DNA from: Cinnamomum chago
Lineage: Eukaryota; Streptophyta; Magnoliopsida; Laurales; Lauraceae
Assembly: GCA_038049695.1 (NCBI GenBank)
Contig: CP142454.1
Location: forward strand, 15,322,501-15,386,500
DNA length: 64,000 nucleotides
Direction of reading: 5' to 3'
Positions 11,600 through 20,904 of this stretch are shown in pieces. Numbering within the stretch: the stretch's first letter is position 1; every line of letters starts with the position of its first letter. Made by a program: the position numbers and the translations under genes. The notes under the pieces were generated by a model that saw only the letters and a program-made list of their open reading frames with translations, made no database searches and was not told the origin of the DNA.

Positions 11600-13175
11600 A
11601 ATCAAGTGCAGGATGGATTGTAACATTCAATTCACTGTTACTTTATCAAATATATCAATGTGACTGCTCAAAGCTCATATGCTAGGCCTTGCCGCCGGCG
11701 GCAGAGTGAGAATGGGTTACACTCATATGAACACACATTGAGGCCTAAATTTTGTAAGGCTCGGGCTGGGGCCCAGGTCCTTCCATTCGACAAAATGGAA
11801 TTTCAAGCCTGTCCATTAACCTGTCAATATCCAGACTTAAGCTTAGGTTTGGACCCACCCATTAACCTATTAGGAGCCCATGAATCCACAGATCTCATTT
11901 TCAAAATATCACATATTTACTTTTAGTTCCCATCACCCTATTCGTATGAGTTTGCTATTGGGAAGTGTATTTACTGGAAAATATTCAGCTGTGCTACGTG
12001 CGCGCAGGTGAACTCTCAATCCAGAGCATTGAAAGTTCAACTGCGCATGTATATTTTACTTATTTACTATGCATACAGACCTATGGATATAGATAACTAT
12101 ACACATAAAAATTCTTTAGAGCCAAGTCTGACCCACTTAATTAACAGGCCCTGGTTAAAGAAAGCCCTAGTCTGGCACATTTAGCTGATACTGATGACAA
12201 AGGAATTAGGAAAAAAAAACATATATAAAGCAACTACATAAATTACTTTAGCTCATTTGCTAACTCAATCTCTGACCAAAGTGAACCATCCATTGAATCA
12301 GATTCATCTAACCTTAGCTTCACTGGTTTGATGACCAGCACAAATTTTTAAAACATTGCTTCTGCTACCTGCTTTAATATGTAAAAGGCCATTAACTGCA
12401 TTGAGCCATGATTGGATTGCCCTGTTCTGATTTCTGATTGTCTGATCAGTTGTGGTTTATTATGTTGTTGTTGTTTTTTAGTGTGGAGAGTTCATGGTAG
12501 GGTCACCATATTTATATCCTTATGTTTTCAATTCCTGATCAAACCTTTTTTCTTTTTTTTTTTGAATGGTAATTCCTGATCAAACTATATCTGCAGAGAT
12601 TCTTCCCATCAGAGTTTGGGAACGATATGGACCGTGTCCATGCAGACGAGCAAAGTCCTTATTTTGCTGCTTTCATCCAGTTAAGAGTACTGAGATATGC
12701 GTCCTGTGGCCCTTACATCTTTACTTTTTAGAGCTTGTGGGAAGTGCAGTTTGTAATCATTTATTTTGGACAGCTACTATGAAATATGTTATGAGCCTTT
12801 AACCTAAGCATTTCAGATTGCTGAGATTCAGGAACAAAACCAAGGTATATATGTTTGCACACATGGCTCTTTCATGTATCAGTCTCAGGACGAGAACTCA
12901 ATATCTTTTGTGAAAAAGGACTCGAATGGCATCTTACCATAGAGGCGTCAATTGTCACCTGCTTAGTACTCATGCCACCTTTTCTCACCCGAGGGTTCCT
13001 CTCCTCATCCGACGGCCCCCTTACCTCACTCAAGTTTTCCTTTCCTCACCGGAGGGGTTTCTCACTTGTGTGGGCTCGATGGGTCCATAGCCTTAACCTA
13101 GTGTATAGAAAAAATTCACAAAAAAAGGGCAGGAAAAAAAGTCTCAAAAGTATGTCAATGGATTGGGTTCCTCGC
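11600..13175 (+). pseudogene. PCBER pseudogene with exons 3-5 collapsed
   Basis: About 1 kb from 11600 follows intron 2 of copy 1 but lacks the stretch equivalent to copy 1 5975-6510. The acceptor CTGCAG then leads into a 64-bp remnant of exon 3 (12597-12660). Straight after AAAGTCCTT the sequence jumps to the 3'-UTR text ATTTTGCTGCTTTCATCCAG, which in the intact copies lies some 40 bp after the stop. Most of exon 3, introns 3-4 and exons 4-5 are gone; exons 1-2 are not found upstream. The remnant also has a 4-bp gap. Shared variants (GGGTCACCATA upstream, AAAGTCC in the exon) place it nearer copy 2 than copy 1. No functional enzyme can be made. Confidence 0.85.
12925..13140 (+). repeat. Family B SINE after the PCBER pseudogene
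   Basis: A diverged counterpart of 10432-10651: CATCTTACCATAGAGGCGTC, CTCACCCGAGG words and an A-rich tail. The order is the same relative to the 3' UTR, and it is followed by the shared phrase GTCAATGGATTGGGTTCCTC. Confidence 0.55.
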
Positions 13176-13196
13176 TAACAGGACTCCAGAACTCTG

Positions 13197-13445
13197 TTGT
13201 GTGGTCCAGAAAATTATAATATGATTTATTCATAATGAATTTCATTACATATAATAATATATCCTAAAATAGCAGTTTAGAAGAGGCAGGCCCCACCATT
13301 GATTGATTGAGCACAAGACATGAATGTGATCAACTCCTTGTCACTAACAATGCCACGTGAGCAAGAGTCATGTGTTCAAATTCTTTGGTGGGATCCATCC
13401 CCATTGAAGTGAAATCCGAGGACATGCCACTGAAGGAGATAGGAT
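13197..13445. repeat. PCBER-cluster unit marker repeat, copy 3
   Basis: It matches 3118-3355 closely, including ATGAATTTCATTACA, a GAGGCAGGCCCCACCATTGA stretch, TCATGTGTTCAAATT and GTGAAATCCGAGGACAT. It starts the unit that holds PCBER copy 2. Confidence 0.6.
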
Positions 13446-14683
13446 TCATCTTCGTATTGATGTATCAATCTTTACTACCTAACATATAATCTACCTACTC
13501 ATTTCTCTCATAAACATTTTGAAGAGGAAGATCCAATGATAATTGCTTACACAACTTAGCATTATTCAAGAAGCCTTGTAGTCCCAAATGTCCATTACAA
13601 AAGACGGTGAAGTCAAAATGTAATATTTATATATCAGCATGGAGTAGCAGAAAACCAACTGTATATAAAAACATAACAACAAATACCAAAATGTTGGTCT
13701 TGAGTTTCTCATTGAAGGATTATTTGAGAGAGAAAAGATAAAAATTGCATGAGGAAAGGAGATGAGAGAGATTGCTTTTGGCCTTGGGACGTTGAGGGAG
13801 AGAGGAATTTTTTTCTCTTCATTTTAAACTAGCAGAGGAGGCTCGTGCTCAGCCCGGGCATTAAAAGAAAAAAAAATTATCATCCGAAGGGTGACCATTG
13901 AAGTGTTTAACATGGATATCAAAAGACCAACCATCACCATCACAATCTAAGCATGTGATTTAAGTGCTAAAATAAATTAAAGTGAAAAGAAATTTTTAAG
14001 AAATGGCAGTGATTTGAAAATTGAAACACTAAATCGAACTCTTCCAAAAAAATCACCATTACTGATTTTCCAGACGGTGATCGATAATTCTTCATCAAAG
14101 AACCCCACAAAGTAATACAAAATGAAATAAAAATTTTGGTGAGTTATGTAACGGGTGGAGATGAGAGCAAAAAAAGATTATACCTTGGTTAGGGCTCGGG
14201 TCCTAGAAGGAAAATGATGGAGAGTGGGGAGGAAATCAGAAAGTCCATGGAAAAGGTGAAAAGACAGGAGTTACGATTTAATAGGAATCAGTGAAGAGGA
14301 GAGTTACAACCATTTAGGAGTTTAATGGGAGGGAGAAAATAAAGAGGTATGTAAAAAAGGCATTTGGGACTTAAGAATGTCAAATTTAAATGAACGAACT
14401 GATTTCTAAATCAGTTGGCTTCACCTTAGAAGGCCGTTTTCCACACGTGAAAATGAAATGATCCTCTTAATGGCTGATATTAATAGGAGGTCAAAATTGT
14501 AGAATGGTCAAAATCAAATTGAATCAATTAGATGATTTCAGCAATTGAAAACAATCCCTTTCATATATAAGAATTGATTGGGTTTTTAACGAGGGCTACA
14601 GGTTTTAAAGAGATTTATGTGGGCTAAAAGGAAATATCGTAAATGGGTGTTTCATTTGAGACCTGGAGAGGAAAATAAAGATG
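13446..14683. other. Gene-free stretch
   Basis: AT-rich intergenic DNA upstream of PCBER copy 2. I see no coding frame, RNA gene or clear repeat boundary in it. Confidence 0.5.
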
Positions 14684-14699
14684 AAGAGTAGTTTCAGTT

Positions 14700-14813
14700 C
14701 TTTTTTTTTTTTGTAAACTCCCCTGTAGCCCCAGTGTGATAGTGCAGTTTCGAACTTACAACCTCTGGATGCAAACCGTGGTCCTAAGCCAACTGAGTCA
14801 CCTATTAAGGTTT
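14700..14813 (-). repeat. tRNA-derived SINE (family A), short copy with 16-bp TSD
   Basis: The poly-T start (14700-14712) is followed on the minus strand by the SINE body and the tRNA-like head (GGTTCGAAAC-related GTTCGAAACT, a CCTAGGAC-like segment, an AACTGAG A-box remnant). A perfect 16-bp direct repeat, AAGAGTAGTTTCAGTT, flanks it at 14684-14699 and 14814-14829. The central body with GGGCCCGGAGGG found in other copies is missing. Confidence 0.8.
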
Positions 14814-14896
14814 AAGAGTAGTTTCAGTTGAAGAGGTTGATGTGGTTGAATCAAGATGTGGCTGGTTAAGGATTGAAAATAAGGTTTTTTTTTTAA

Positions 14897-15490
14897 GAGG
14901 AATTTACGGGGAAAAATCTTTGTAGGACCACATACGTTCTACCAGGATCATGTATCATGTTGGACATGAGAGGGGTCCTCATGTGGCCATTTTATTTATT
15001 TTTTTATCATTTTGCGATATAATTGATATCGACCATTCTGTTAGTCGGATTTTTTCCAACAAAAAAAAAATCTATAGGTCAACTTGCAGTCCTCCGCCCT
15101 CGTCTCCTCTCACTCCCCTTGGGTGAACAGGTCCTTGGCCCTCATCCCCTCCCTCCTCCACTACCTCCAGGCCAGCCATCTTCCTTATCTCCGCCTACAA
15201 CCTTACATCCATCTCCCCTCCCCTCCCCTCTTCTCCCGCTCTTTTCCCTCCATGGCGATCCTCCCTTCTCCGACGAAGACGGTTTAATGTTCGCCGCCCT
15301 CCATTCTTTCGTATCATTCCTCTCTCTGCCTCCCTGACCCCTTCCACTTCTGTGGAGAGGCACCGGCAACCAAGAGAGAAAAATCAAATTTTTTATTTGG
15401 ATTATACAAATCAATTCGACCGTATCACTAAATGATAAAAAAGGCTCAGAGAAGACCCCCGATCTTCTATACGGTGCTTCTGGACATCAT
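14897..15490. mobile_element. Mutator-like element carrying a CT-rich gene-like segment, right end unclear
   Basis: The left end, GAGGAATTTACGGGGAAAAA, is nearly the same as the termini of the element at 17199-18569. A region containing GAGGGGTCCTC, ATCATTTTGCGATATAAT and ATATCGACC is echoed in inverted form at about 15400-15480 (GGTCTTCTCTGAGCC, ATCATTTAGTGATAC, GGTCGAA read on the minus strand). Between them (15075-15360) is a strongly CT/GC-rich block unlike its AT-rich surroundings, probably a captured 5' gene portion. The outer right terminus is lost or interrupted where the SINE at 15499 begins, so no target duplication is visible. Confidence 0.5.
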
Positions 15491-15496
15491 CAATGG

Positions 15497-15498
<2 letters not shown>

Positions 15499-15533
<35 letters not shown>

Positions 15534-15695
15534 ATAACGTAGGGTTCCCAGCCCTTTGAACCAGAATAATCCTTACGGGCCCAGGAGAGAAAGCCGGGTA
15601 AAATTCTCCTGTAGCCCCAGTGTGGTAGAGCAGTTTCGAACCCACAACCTCCGGGTGCAAACCGTAGTCCTAGGCCAACTGAGCTACCCCTCGGA
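15499..15695 (-). repeat. tRNA-derived SINE (family A), nearly complete
   Basis: Read on the minus strand it begins CCGAGGGGTAGCTCAGTTGG (A box TAGCTCAGTTGG), has the B box GGTTCGAAACT, then a body with GCCCGTAAGGATTATTC and GGGCTGGGAACCCT, and ends in a poly-A that appears as about 34 T on the plus strand (15499-15532). It is the fullest copy here and shows the tRNA ancestry best. Its insertion abuts the broken right end of the Mutator-like element. Confidence 0.8.
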
Positions 15696-16007
15696 GTTTT
15701 TTTTCAACTTCAAATGACAAGAACAAGAATGCTGACAACAATGATTCGTCCAATCGCATATTTTTAAAATCCCAATCGCATATTTTTAAAATTCGTCCAC
15801 CATCCAATGTAAAAAAAATATCCAAAAACCCTATGTCTAGTACTCCAGTCCGCTCTGCACTCAAAACTCCCAATTCTCCGTCCAAAACCTCCGGATTTTT
15901 CTCCGGAAAACCACCTATCACTTTTCCTTCCTGGTTTTTGGCCGGAAAACTGCCAAATCTCTTCGTCTTCCTTGGAGGTCGAAACCAGGTCGTCCTTTAT
16001 TTCCAGA

Positions 16008-17988
16008 ATGGCGGAAAAAAGCAAGATCCTGATCATCGGCGGCACCGGCTATATCGGAAAATTCATCGTCGAAGCGAGCGCCAAGTCCGGCCATCCGACC
16101 TTCGCTTTGGTCAGAGAAGGAACAGTTTCCGACCCCTCCAAGGCGAACCTCATCGAGGGTTTCAAGAATTCCGGCGTCACACTTCTCCATGTAGGGTTTT
16201 TATAACATCAGTTGAGATGAACGGTTTAGATTTCATTTTTCATTCTTTGTGTATTTGTTTATTTATATTTGGTTTTGGCAGGGAGATCTGTATGATCACG
16301 AGAGTCTGGTGAAGGCAATTAAGCAGGTGGATGTGGTCATATCTACGGTGGGCCACGGACAGCTGGCGGATCAGACGAAGATAATTGCCGCCATCAAAGA
16401 GGCCGGAAATGTTAAGGTGAAAAAACAAGTCATTTCTAATTTTGGTTTTTGCACTACGTCTAGTAGATTCACGTGTGCAAGATATGAGCTGTTCATTCTA
16501 CATTTCCCAAATCCTGATGAGTAGCCCGATCTGGGCATGTTTAAGGTGGCCCCCACCAATACCTCATAATAGAAGACCTTCATTTAGAACAAAGGAAAAA
16601 AAAAATCAACTTTGATGAATGGATAAAACGAACCTCCATTTTAAATTCCTCCTCCCCCTGTTTTCCACGCTGATCCATCAACTTAACAGCAATCTTTCTT
16701 CCATCAGGAAGCACTCCTCTGTAGACCGACCCAAATCCACCATTTGTCTTACTAAAACCACCTGTCACCGAATGAAGCTGCTTGAATGTGAAAACCTGCA
16801 TTCCCTTCTCAACCTGAGCGCAACCAATGTTGCCGAAAGGTCTGCTTGTGTTTTCATTGAAGTAATCGTTTCTATTGCCACCTGCCTCAACCATTTGTTG
16901 CTGACGGAGAAAGCCCTCTGTCACCAGTCGTTTTTGTTGACAAAGATGTGAGTTGATTCGGTGGTATTGCAGAGGAAGAAGAAGGGTTCTCTGTTTGCTA
17001 CTCTCGGGTGAATAGGGCCTGCTGTGCCGCCGTGAAAGGAGAATACGGTAATGAAGGATTTGTAAGAGGAGTCGCTCTTCTCAAGATTCTAAAAAAAAAA
17101 AGAAACAACGAAAAATGGGCTAAGGGCCCCTTTTGTGCTGCCCGAACTACGAGGCCATTTTTCGTAAATTTTTCATAAAATCCTAATAATAATAATAAGA
17201 GGAATTTATGAAAAAAAAAAAAACCTACATGGGCGCTACACAATAAAATACTCACTAAAATCTTCTAAACATGAGGGGTCCCTTGCGCCCCTTTCGTTCT
17301 TTATTTTTTTTTTTAACTTTTTTGAGATGGTCAATATCAACCATCCATGGGAATATATAAAGATAGAAAATGATGAAGGAGGGAATTGGAGTCGGAGAAG
17401 AAGCGAGAGGAAGATGAAGATGGAGAAGGAGAAATAGGGTTAGGTTTAGGTTTTTTGGGAGGAGGAGAGAAAGGAAGATGGGGTTTTGGAGGAAGGGAGG
17501 GAGGGAAGCGAGAGGCTCTTATAAAGTTTCCACTTGCTTTGCTCAACATCGGGCACACGGCAGCCACCCCCTCTTCCGCTCATTCGAGCTACAGGACCCT
17601 TCCCCCTCCAATTTCAAAAACGGAGCATAATATCCATAGGGAGACCGAAGAAGGCAAGGAGTTTAGATGCGAAAAAGGCGAGGGCAGAGCAATATAGCAA
17701 GAGATAGGCGAGACCCAGATCGAGAAACGCACCAACGAGGGTAGATAAGGTCCACAAGTTAAGTATTGGGGTAGTTTCCATGAAGGTGTTCGATGAATTG
17801 ACGAAAAGAAATGAGAATGAAATTTCATGCTCATTTCTCCTCTTTTCTCATGGGAAATAATTATGTTGTTGTTGTGGGGTTTGTCATTCCTTAATTTTGC
17901 TTAGTATGAGGTATTGGATGAGAGAGATAAAAGAATATCGGTGGGGTTTTTCGTTCCTTGATTTTGTAATTTTCAAATAGATTTCATG

Positions 17989-18019
<31 letters not shown>

Positions 18020-18444
18020 TGAAATGTAAGGTCCAGGCACACTAAACGTGTAATGTTGTGAATGGTTCTCCCGTATTTGAGATGTTTGTGATGTTCGAGG
18101 TGTTTGAGATGTATCAATATATGATTTCTATGAGAATGATTGTAGGTGTTTGAGATGTGTGAATACATGGTTTCATGTTATGATTTGTGCACTGAAGGAG
18201 GGTTTGTTATGCTGTGAGTAGTGACATGGATGATTGGTGATGCTATGAGTGGAGGATGATTGGTGATGATGTGAATGAGCATGTGGTTGTCACTTTTGGT
18301 AATACATGTTATTAATTGTCGATGCAAACCAACCTGTCAGTCAAAAATCACATTAACTGAAGCTGTTACTTTCGGTAATACATAATTTTATGTTCAATAT
18401 TGACCATAACCACTTACATGTGACAGTCGATATCGACCATAGCG

Positions 18445-18478
<34 letters not shown>

Positions 18479-19873
18479 AAGCAACGGGGGGCCTTTTCTG
18501 TTTGCGTGATTTTAGTAGGTCCTATTCTGTTTAGCGTCCATCTATGGGGTTTTCCCCCGTAAATTTCTCTAATAATAAATTGGCTGAAGCCTGAAGGTAC
18601 GTTTGTTTTTTATTTATTTTTTAATGTGGAGAGTTCATGGTAGGGTCACCATATTTATATCCTTATTTTTTCAATTCCTGATAAAACTATTAATCTTCAG
18701 AGATTCTTCCCATCAGAGTTTGGGAATGATATGGACCGTGTCCATGCAGTTGAGCCAGCAAAGTCCTTTTTCGCAACCAAGGCTACAGTACGCCGGGCTG
18801 TGGAGGCTGAAGGCAATATTCCATACACTTACGTATCCTCTAATTGCTTCTCTGGTTACTTCGTTCCTACCCTGGGACAGGCAGGAGCCACATCTCCTCC
18901 CCGAGACAAAGTTGTCCTCTTGGGAGATGGAAACCCGAAAGGTATAACAATGATTACTACTCTATCTCTATTCATACACAGGGCACTTGCTACCTGTGGA
19001 CCTTAGAAAAGATCTAAACGAGCCCATGGCCACGTCAAAACTAAGCCACCAATTGTTATGTCTCTCAAAATGGTAGTCTTATAAAAATGGTTCCTGCCAT
19101 CATTTATCATGACTGTTGCATGGATGTACACCACAGTGGCCACAGTTTCAAAGGAGGATACAGTTAAAATTTAGCTTTTAATTCAAGTGAGATTAAAAAT
19201 GTTTTAAACTCTAATCGTATTATGTGCATGTGAATTTATAATTGGGTGAATCAATGTTTTTGCCTCAACTTTTTAATTATTCCATTTCCTGAGTTACTGA
19301 CCGTATCCCCTCCCATGTTCAGCTATTTTCGTTAAGGAAGAAGACATTGGCACATACACCGTCAATGCCGTGGACGACCCAAGAACCCTGAACAAGATCC
19401 TCTATTTGAGACCCCCTGCAAACACCCTCTCTTTCAACGACATTGTCTCCCTATGGGAGAAGAAGATAGGAAAAACCCTCGAAAAGATATATGTCCCAGA
19501 GGAGCAACTTCTCAAGAACATTGAAGGTCAGTAAGAACTTTCCCCTTAATTATAAATGTTCTCTTAAATTTCCGTAGTTTGTTTCAGGCAGCAGAACACA
19601 TTGCCTATTGCCTGCATTGCATTGAAGGCCAATTTCTATTTGCAGTTTCCAGTGCACGGCTGAAAGCAAGAAAATTGATTTCTTCTTGTTCTAATTAATG
19701 TTGCAGAAGCTCCAATTCCATTGAAGCTCAACTTGTCAATTGGCCACTCTGTGTTTGTTAAGGGAGACCACACCAACTTTGAGATTGAACCATCGTTTGG
19801 GGTGGAGGCATCCCAGCTCTATCCTGACGTTAAGTACACCACTGTCGACGAGATCCTCGACCAGTTCATCTGA
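16008..19873 (+). CDS. PCBER: Phenylcoumaran benzylic ether reductase (isoflavone-reductase-like), copy 2
   Basis: Five exons, 16008-16190, 16282-16416, 18701-18941, 19323-19526 and 19707-19873, join in phase to 309 aa. The enzyme class and likely reaction are as for copy 1. It keeps the NADPH motif GGTGYIG, RFFPSEFGNDMDRVHAVEPA, the expected catalytic lysine at about 133 (FATKATVRR) and HSVFVKGDHTNFEIEPSFGV. Exon lengths equal those of copy 1 except exon 3, which has one extra codon (Asn at about 145, EAEGNIPYTY against EAEGIPYTF). Other differences include KFIVEA/KYILEA in exon 1 and PLKLNLS/PVNIILS in exon 5. Intron 2 (2284 bp) is largely made of inserted foreign sequence, while intron 3 is short (381 bp). 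Nothing indicates loss of function. A difference in substrate or expression from copy 1 is possible but not shown. Confidence 0.92.
16560..17090 (-). pseudogene. Receptor-like cytoplasmic kinase fragment, antisense in intron 2 of PCBER copy 2
   Basis: On the minus strand, 16924 down to about 16630 reads as the N-terminal kinase-domain start of a plant receptor-like kinase. It contains FTFKQLHSVTGGFSKTN, a glycine-loop remnant GGFGSVYRG, LPDGRKIAVKLMDQRGKQG with the ATP-binding lysine context, and EEFKME. The glycine loop lacks about four residues expected between KTN and GGFG. After KME a GTTCGT donor-like site leads into non-coding sequence, so the piece came from genomic DNA rather than mRNA. 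No catalytic loop or rest of the kinase is present. The fragment replaces sequence that copy 1 has in its intron 2. Confidence 0.75.
17199..18569. mobile_element. Mutator-like (Pack-MULE-type) element in intron 2 of PCBER copy 2
   Basis: The left terminus is GAGGAATTTATG; the right terminus read on the minus strand is GAGAAATTTACGGGGG. Inverted similarity extends roughly 150 bp inward: GGGCGCTACAC / GGACGCTAAACAG, TACTCACTAAAAT / ACCTACTAAAATCACG, and GGTCAATATCAACC / GGTCGATATCGAC. A perfect 9-bp direct repeat, TAATAATAA, flanks it (17190-17198, 18570-18578), the length expected for Mutator elements. The interior has no transposase. It holds a GA/CT-rich block at about 17380-17700 which, on the minus strand, looks like a gene promoter plus 5' leader, followed by AT-rich DNA with two TA microsatellites. 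It lies wholly inside the intron, so the host gene can splice it out. Confidence 0.78.
17380..17700 (-). other. Captured promoter/leader-like segment inside the Mutator-like element
   Basis: The segment is CT-rich on the minus strand, with ATAAGAGCCTCTCGCTTCCC resembling a TATA-to-start region and runs such as CTTCATCTTCCTCTCGCTTC typical of plant 5' leaders. The base composition differs sharply from the neighbouring AT-rich sequence. The source gene is not recognised, and no protein similarity was seen in any frame. Confidence 0.4.
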
Positions 19874-20194
19874 GAACTCAAAAAACTCCACCTTCATGTT
19901 CCCTCATTTTGCTGCTTTCATCCAGTTAATAAGCGAGTCGCCTTGGTGATCAGTGAAGTGAGACGTGCATCTTGTGGCCCTTATATCTGTACTTCTAAGT
20001 GCTTGTGGGAAATGCAATTTGTAATCAGTTATTTTGTACAACTACTTTGAAATGTTACGAGCCTTTAGCCAGAGCATGTCAGAATTCAGATTGCAGAGAT
20101 TCCGGATCAAAACCAAGCTATATATGTTTGCACACACGGCTCTTTGTTATATCAGTCTCAGGACAATAACACATCTTTTGTGACGGCCCAGATG

Positions 20195-20344
20195 TCTATT
20201 ACCACAGTGGTAAGAGACGTCAGTTCTTGGCTGGCCGTTCACAGTTTGAATCCTGGGCATGCCACCTTTGCTCATGCGAGGGCTCTCCCATGGCCGTGTT
20301 CAATGGGTCCTAGCTCCTTAGCTGGGGTTATAAAAAAAAAAAAA
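20195..20344 (+). repeat. Family B SINE after PCBER copy 2
   Basis: Counterpart of 10432-10651: ACCACAGTGGTAAGAGACGT, B-box-like AGTTTGAATCCTGGGCATG and a poly-A end at about 20329-20344. It is shorter than the first copy because most of the CTCACCTGAGG body is absent. Confidence 0.6.
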
Positions 20345-20406
20345 ATGAAATGAAATGAAAAGGTACTCAGAGAGAAAGGGCTTTATCCAGAAAAAGAAAA
20401 AAAAAA

Positions 20407-20847
20407 GGGCATGTTTGTGTAGAGGCACATCAGTAAATTCTTTGGTTTTTATAAATACCTCGGAAAAGGTTTTTGAGGAAGTTATAAATTTATGTTTGGT
20501 GCAAAAAGTTTTTCCTCGATGAATTGGTGCTAATATTGTTTAGTACGACTGTGAATTTCTTTTTAGTAAAAACTATTGGGTGGGTGGGGTTGGCAAGGGA
20601 ATAAAAGAGGATGGTTGGGTGGAGGGGGGTGGGAGTGAAAATGGAGAGTTAGTTTTTCTTGGAAATGGACTTCGCATACCCCTACCCCCCCTCCCCTCGA
20701 GAAAATCTATTTCCAATCCTAAAAAGGAAAAACTTATATGGCAAAAAAGCAGTTCCGTAGAAAACTTCTACACCAAACACATGAAAAATGAGTTTTCCAC
20801 AGAAAACCTCTTCATCTTCCGCATAAATGGGCTACACAAACATGCCC
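20407..20847. mobile_element. 441-bp terminal-inverted-repeat element with empty site in paralogous unit
   Basis: The ends GGGCATGTTTGTGTAG and CTACACAAACATGCCC are perfect 16-bp inverted repeats. The flanks read AGAGAAAGGGCTTTATCC, an A-rich run, [element], then GAGAGAAAAGGGTGTGATGG. At the same place in the copy 1 unit (about 10660-10710) the sequence runs directly through as AAAAAACTCAAAGAAAAGGG without the element. This gives an empty site and shows insertion after the duplication. The family is uncertain, since the short target duplication is hidden in the A-rich flank. Confidence 0.7.
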
Positions 20848-20904
20848 TTAGAGAGAAAAGGGTGTGATGGATTGGGTTCCTCGATAACCGCCCCAACTAA
20901 CCTG

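Noticed and set aside
15084-15414. Pro/Ser-rich frames on both strands around 15.1-15.4 kb
   Set aside because: They come from CT-rich sequence inside a Mutator-like element; three frames are open at once because of composition, and none resembles a known protein.
15972-16007. A longer N-terminus for PCBER copy 2 starting at 15972
   Set aside because: That codon is TTG, not ATG; the ATG at 16008 matches copy 1 and the family start.
17386-17697. Gly/Glu-rich frame 17386-17697 as a gene
   Set aside because: Low-complexity GA-rich DNA with no ATG context or homologue; better explained as a captured promoter/leader on the other strand.
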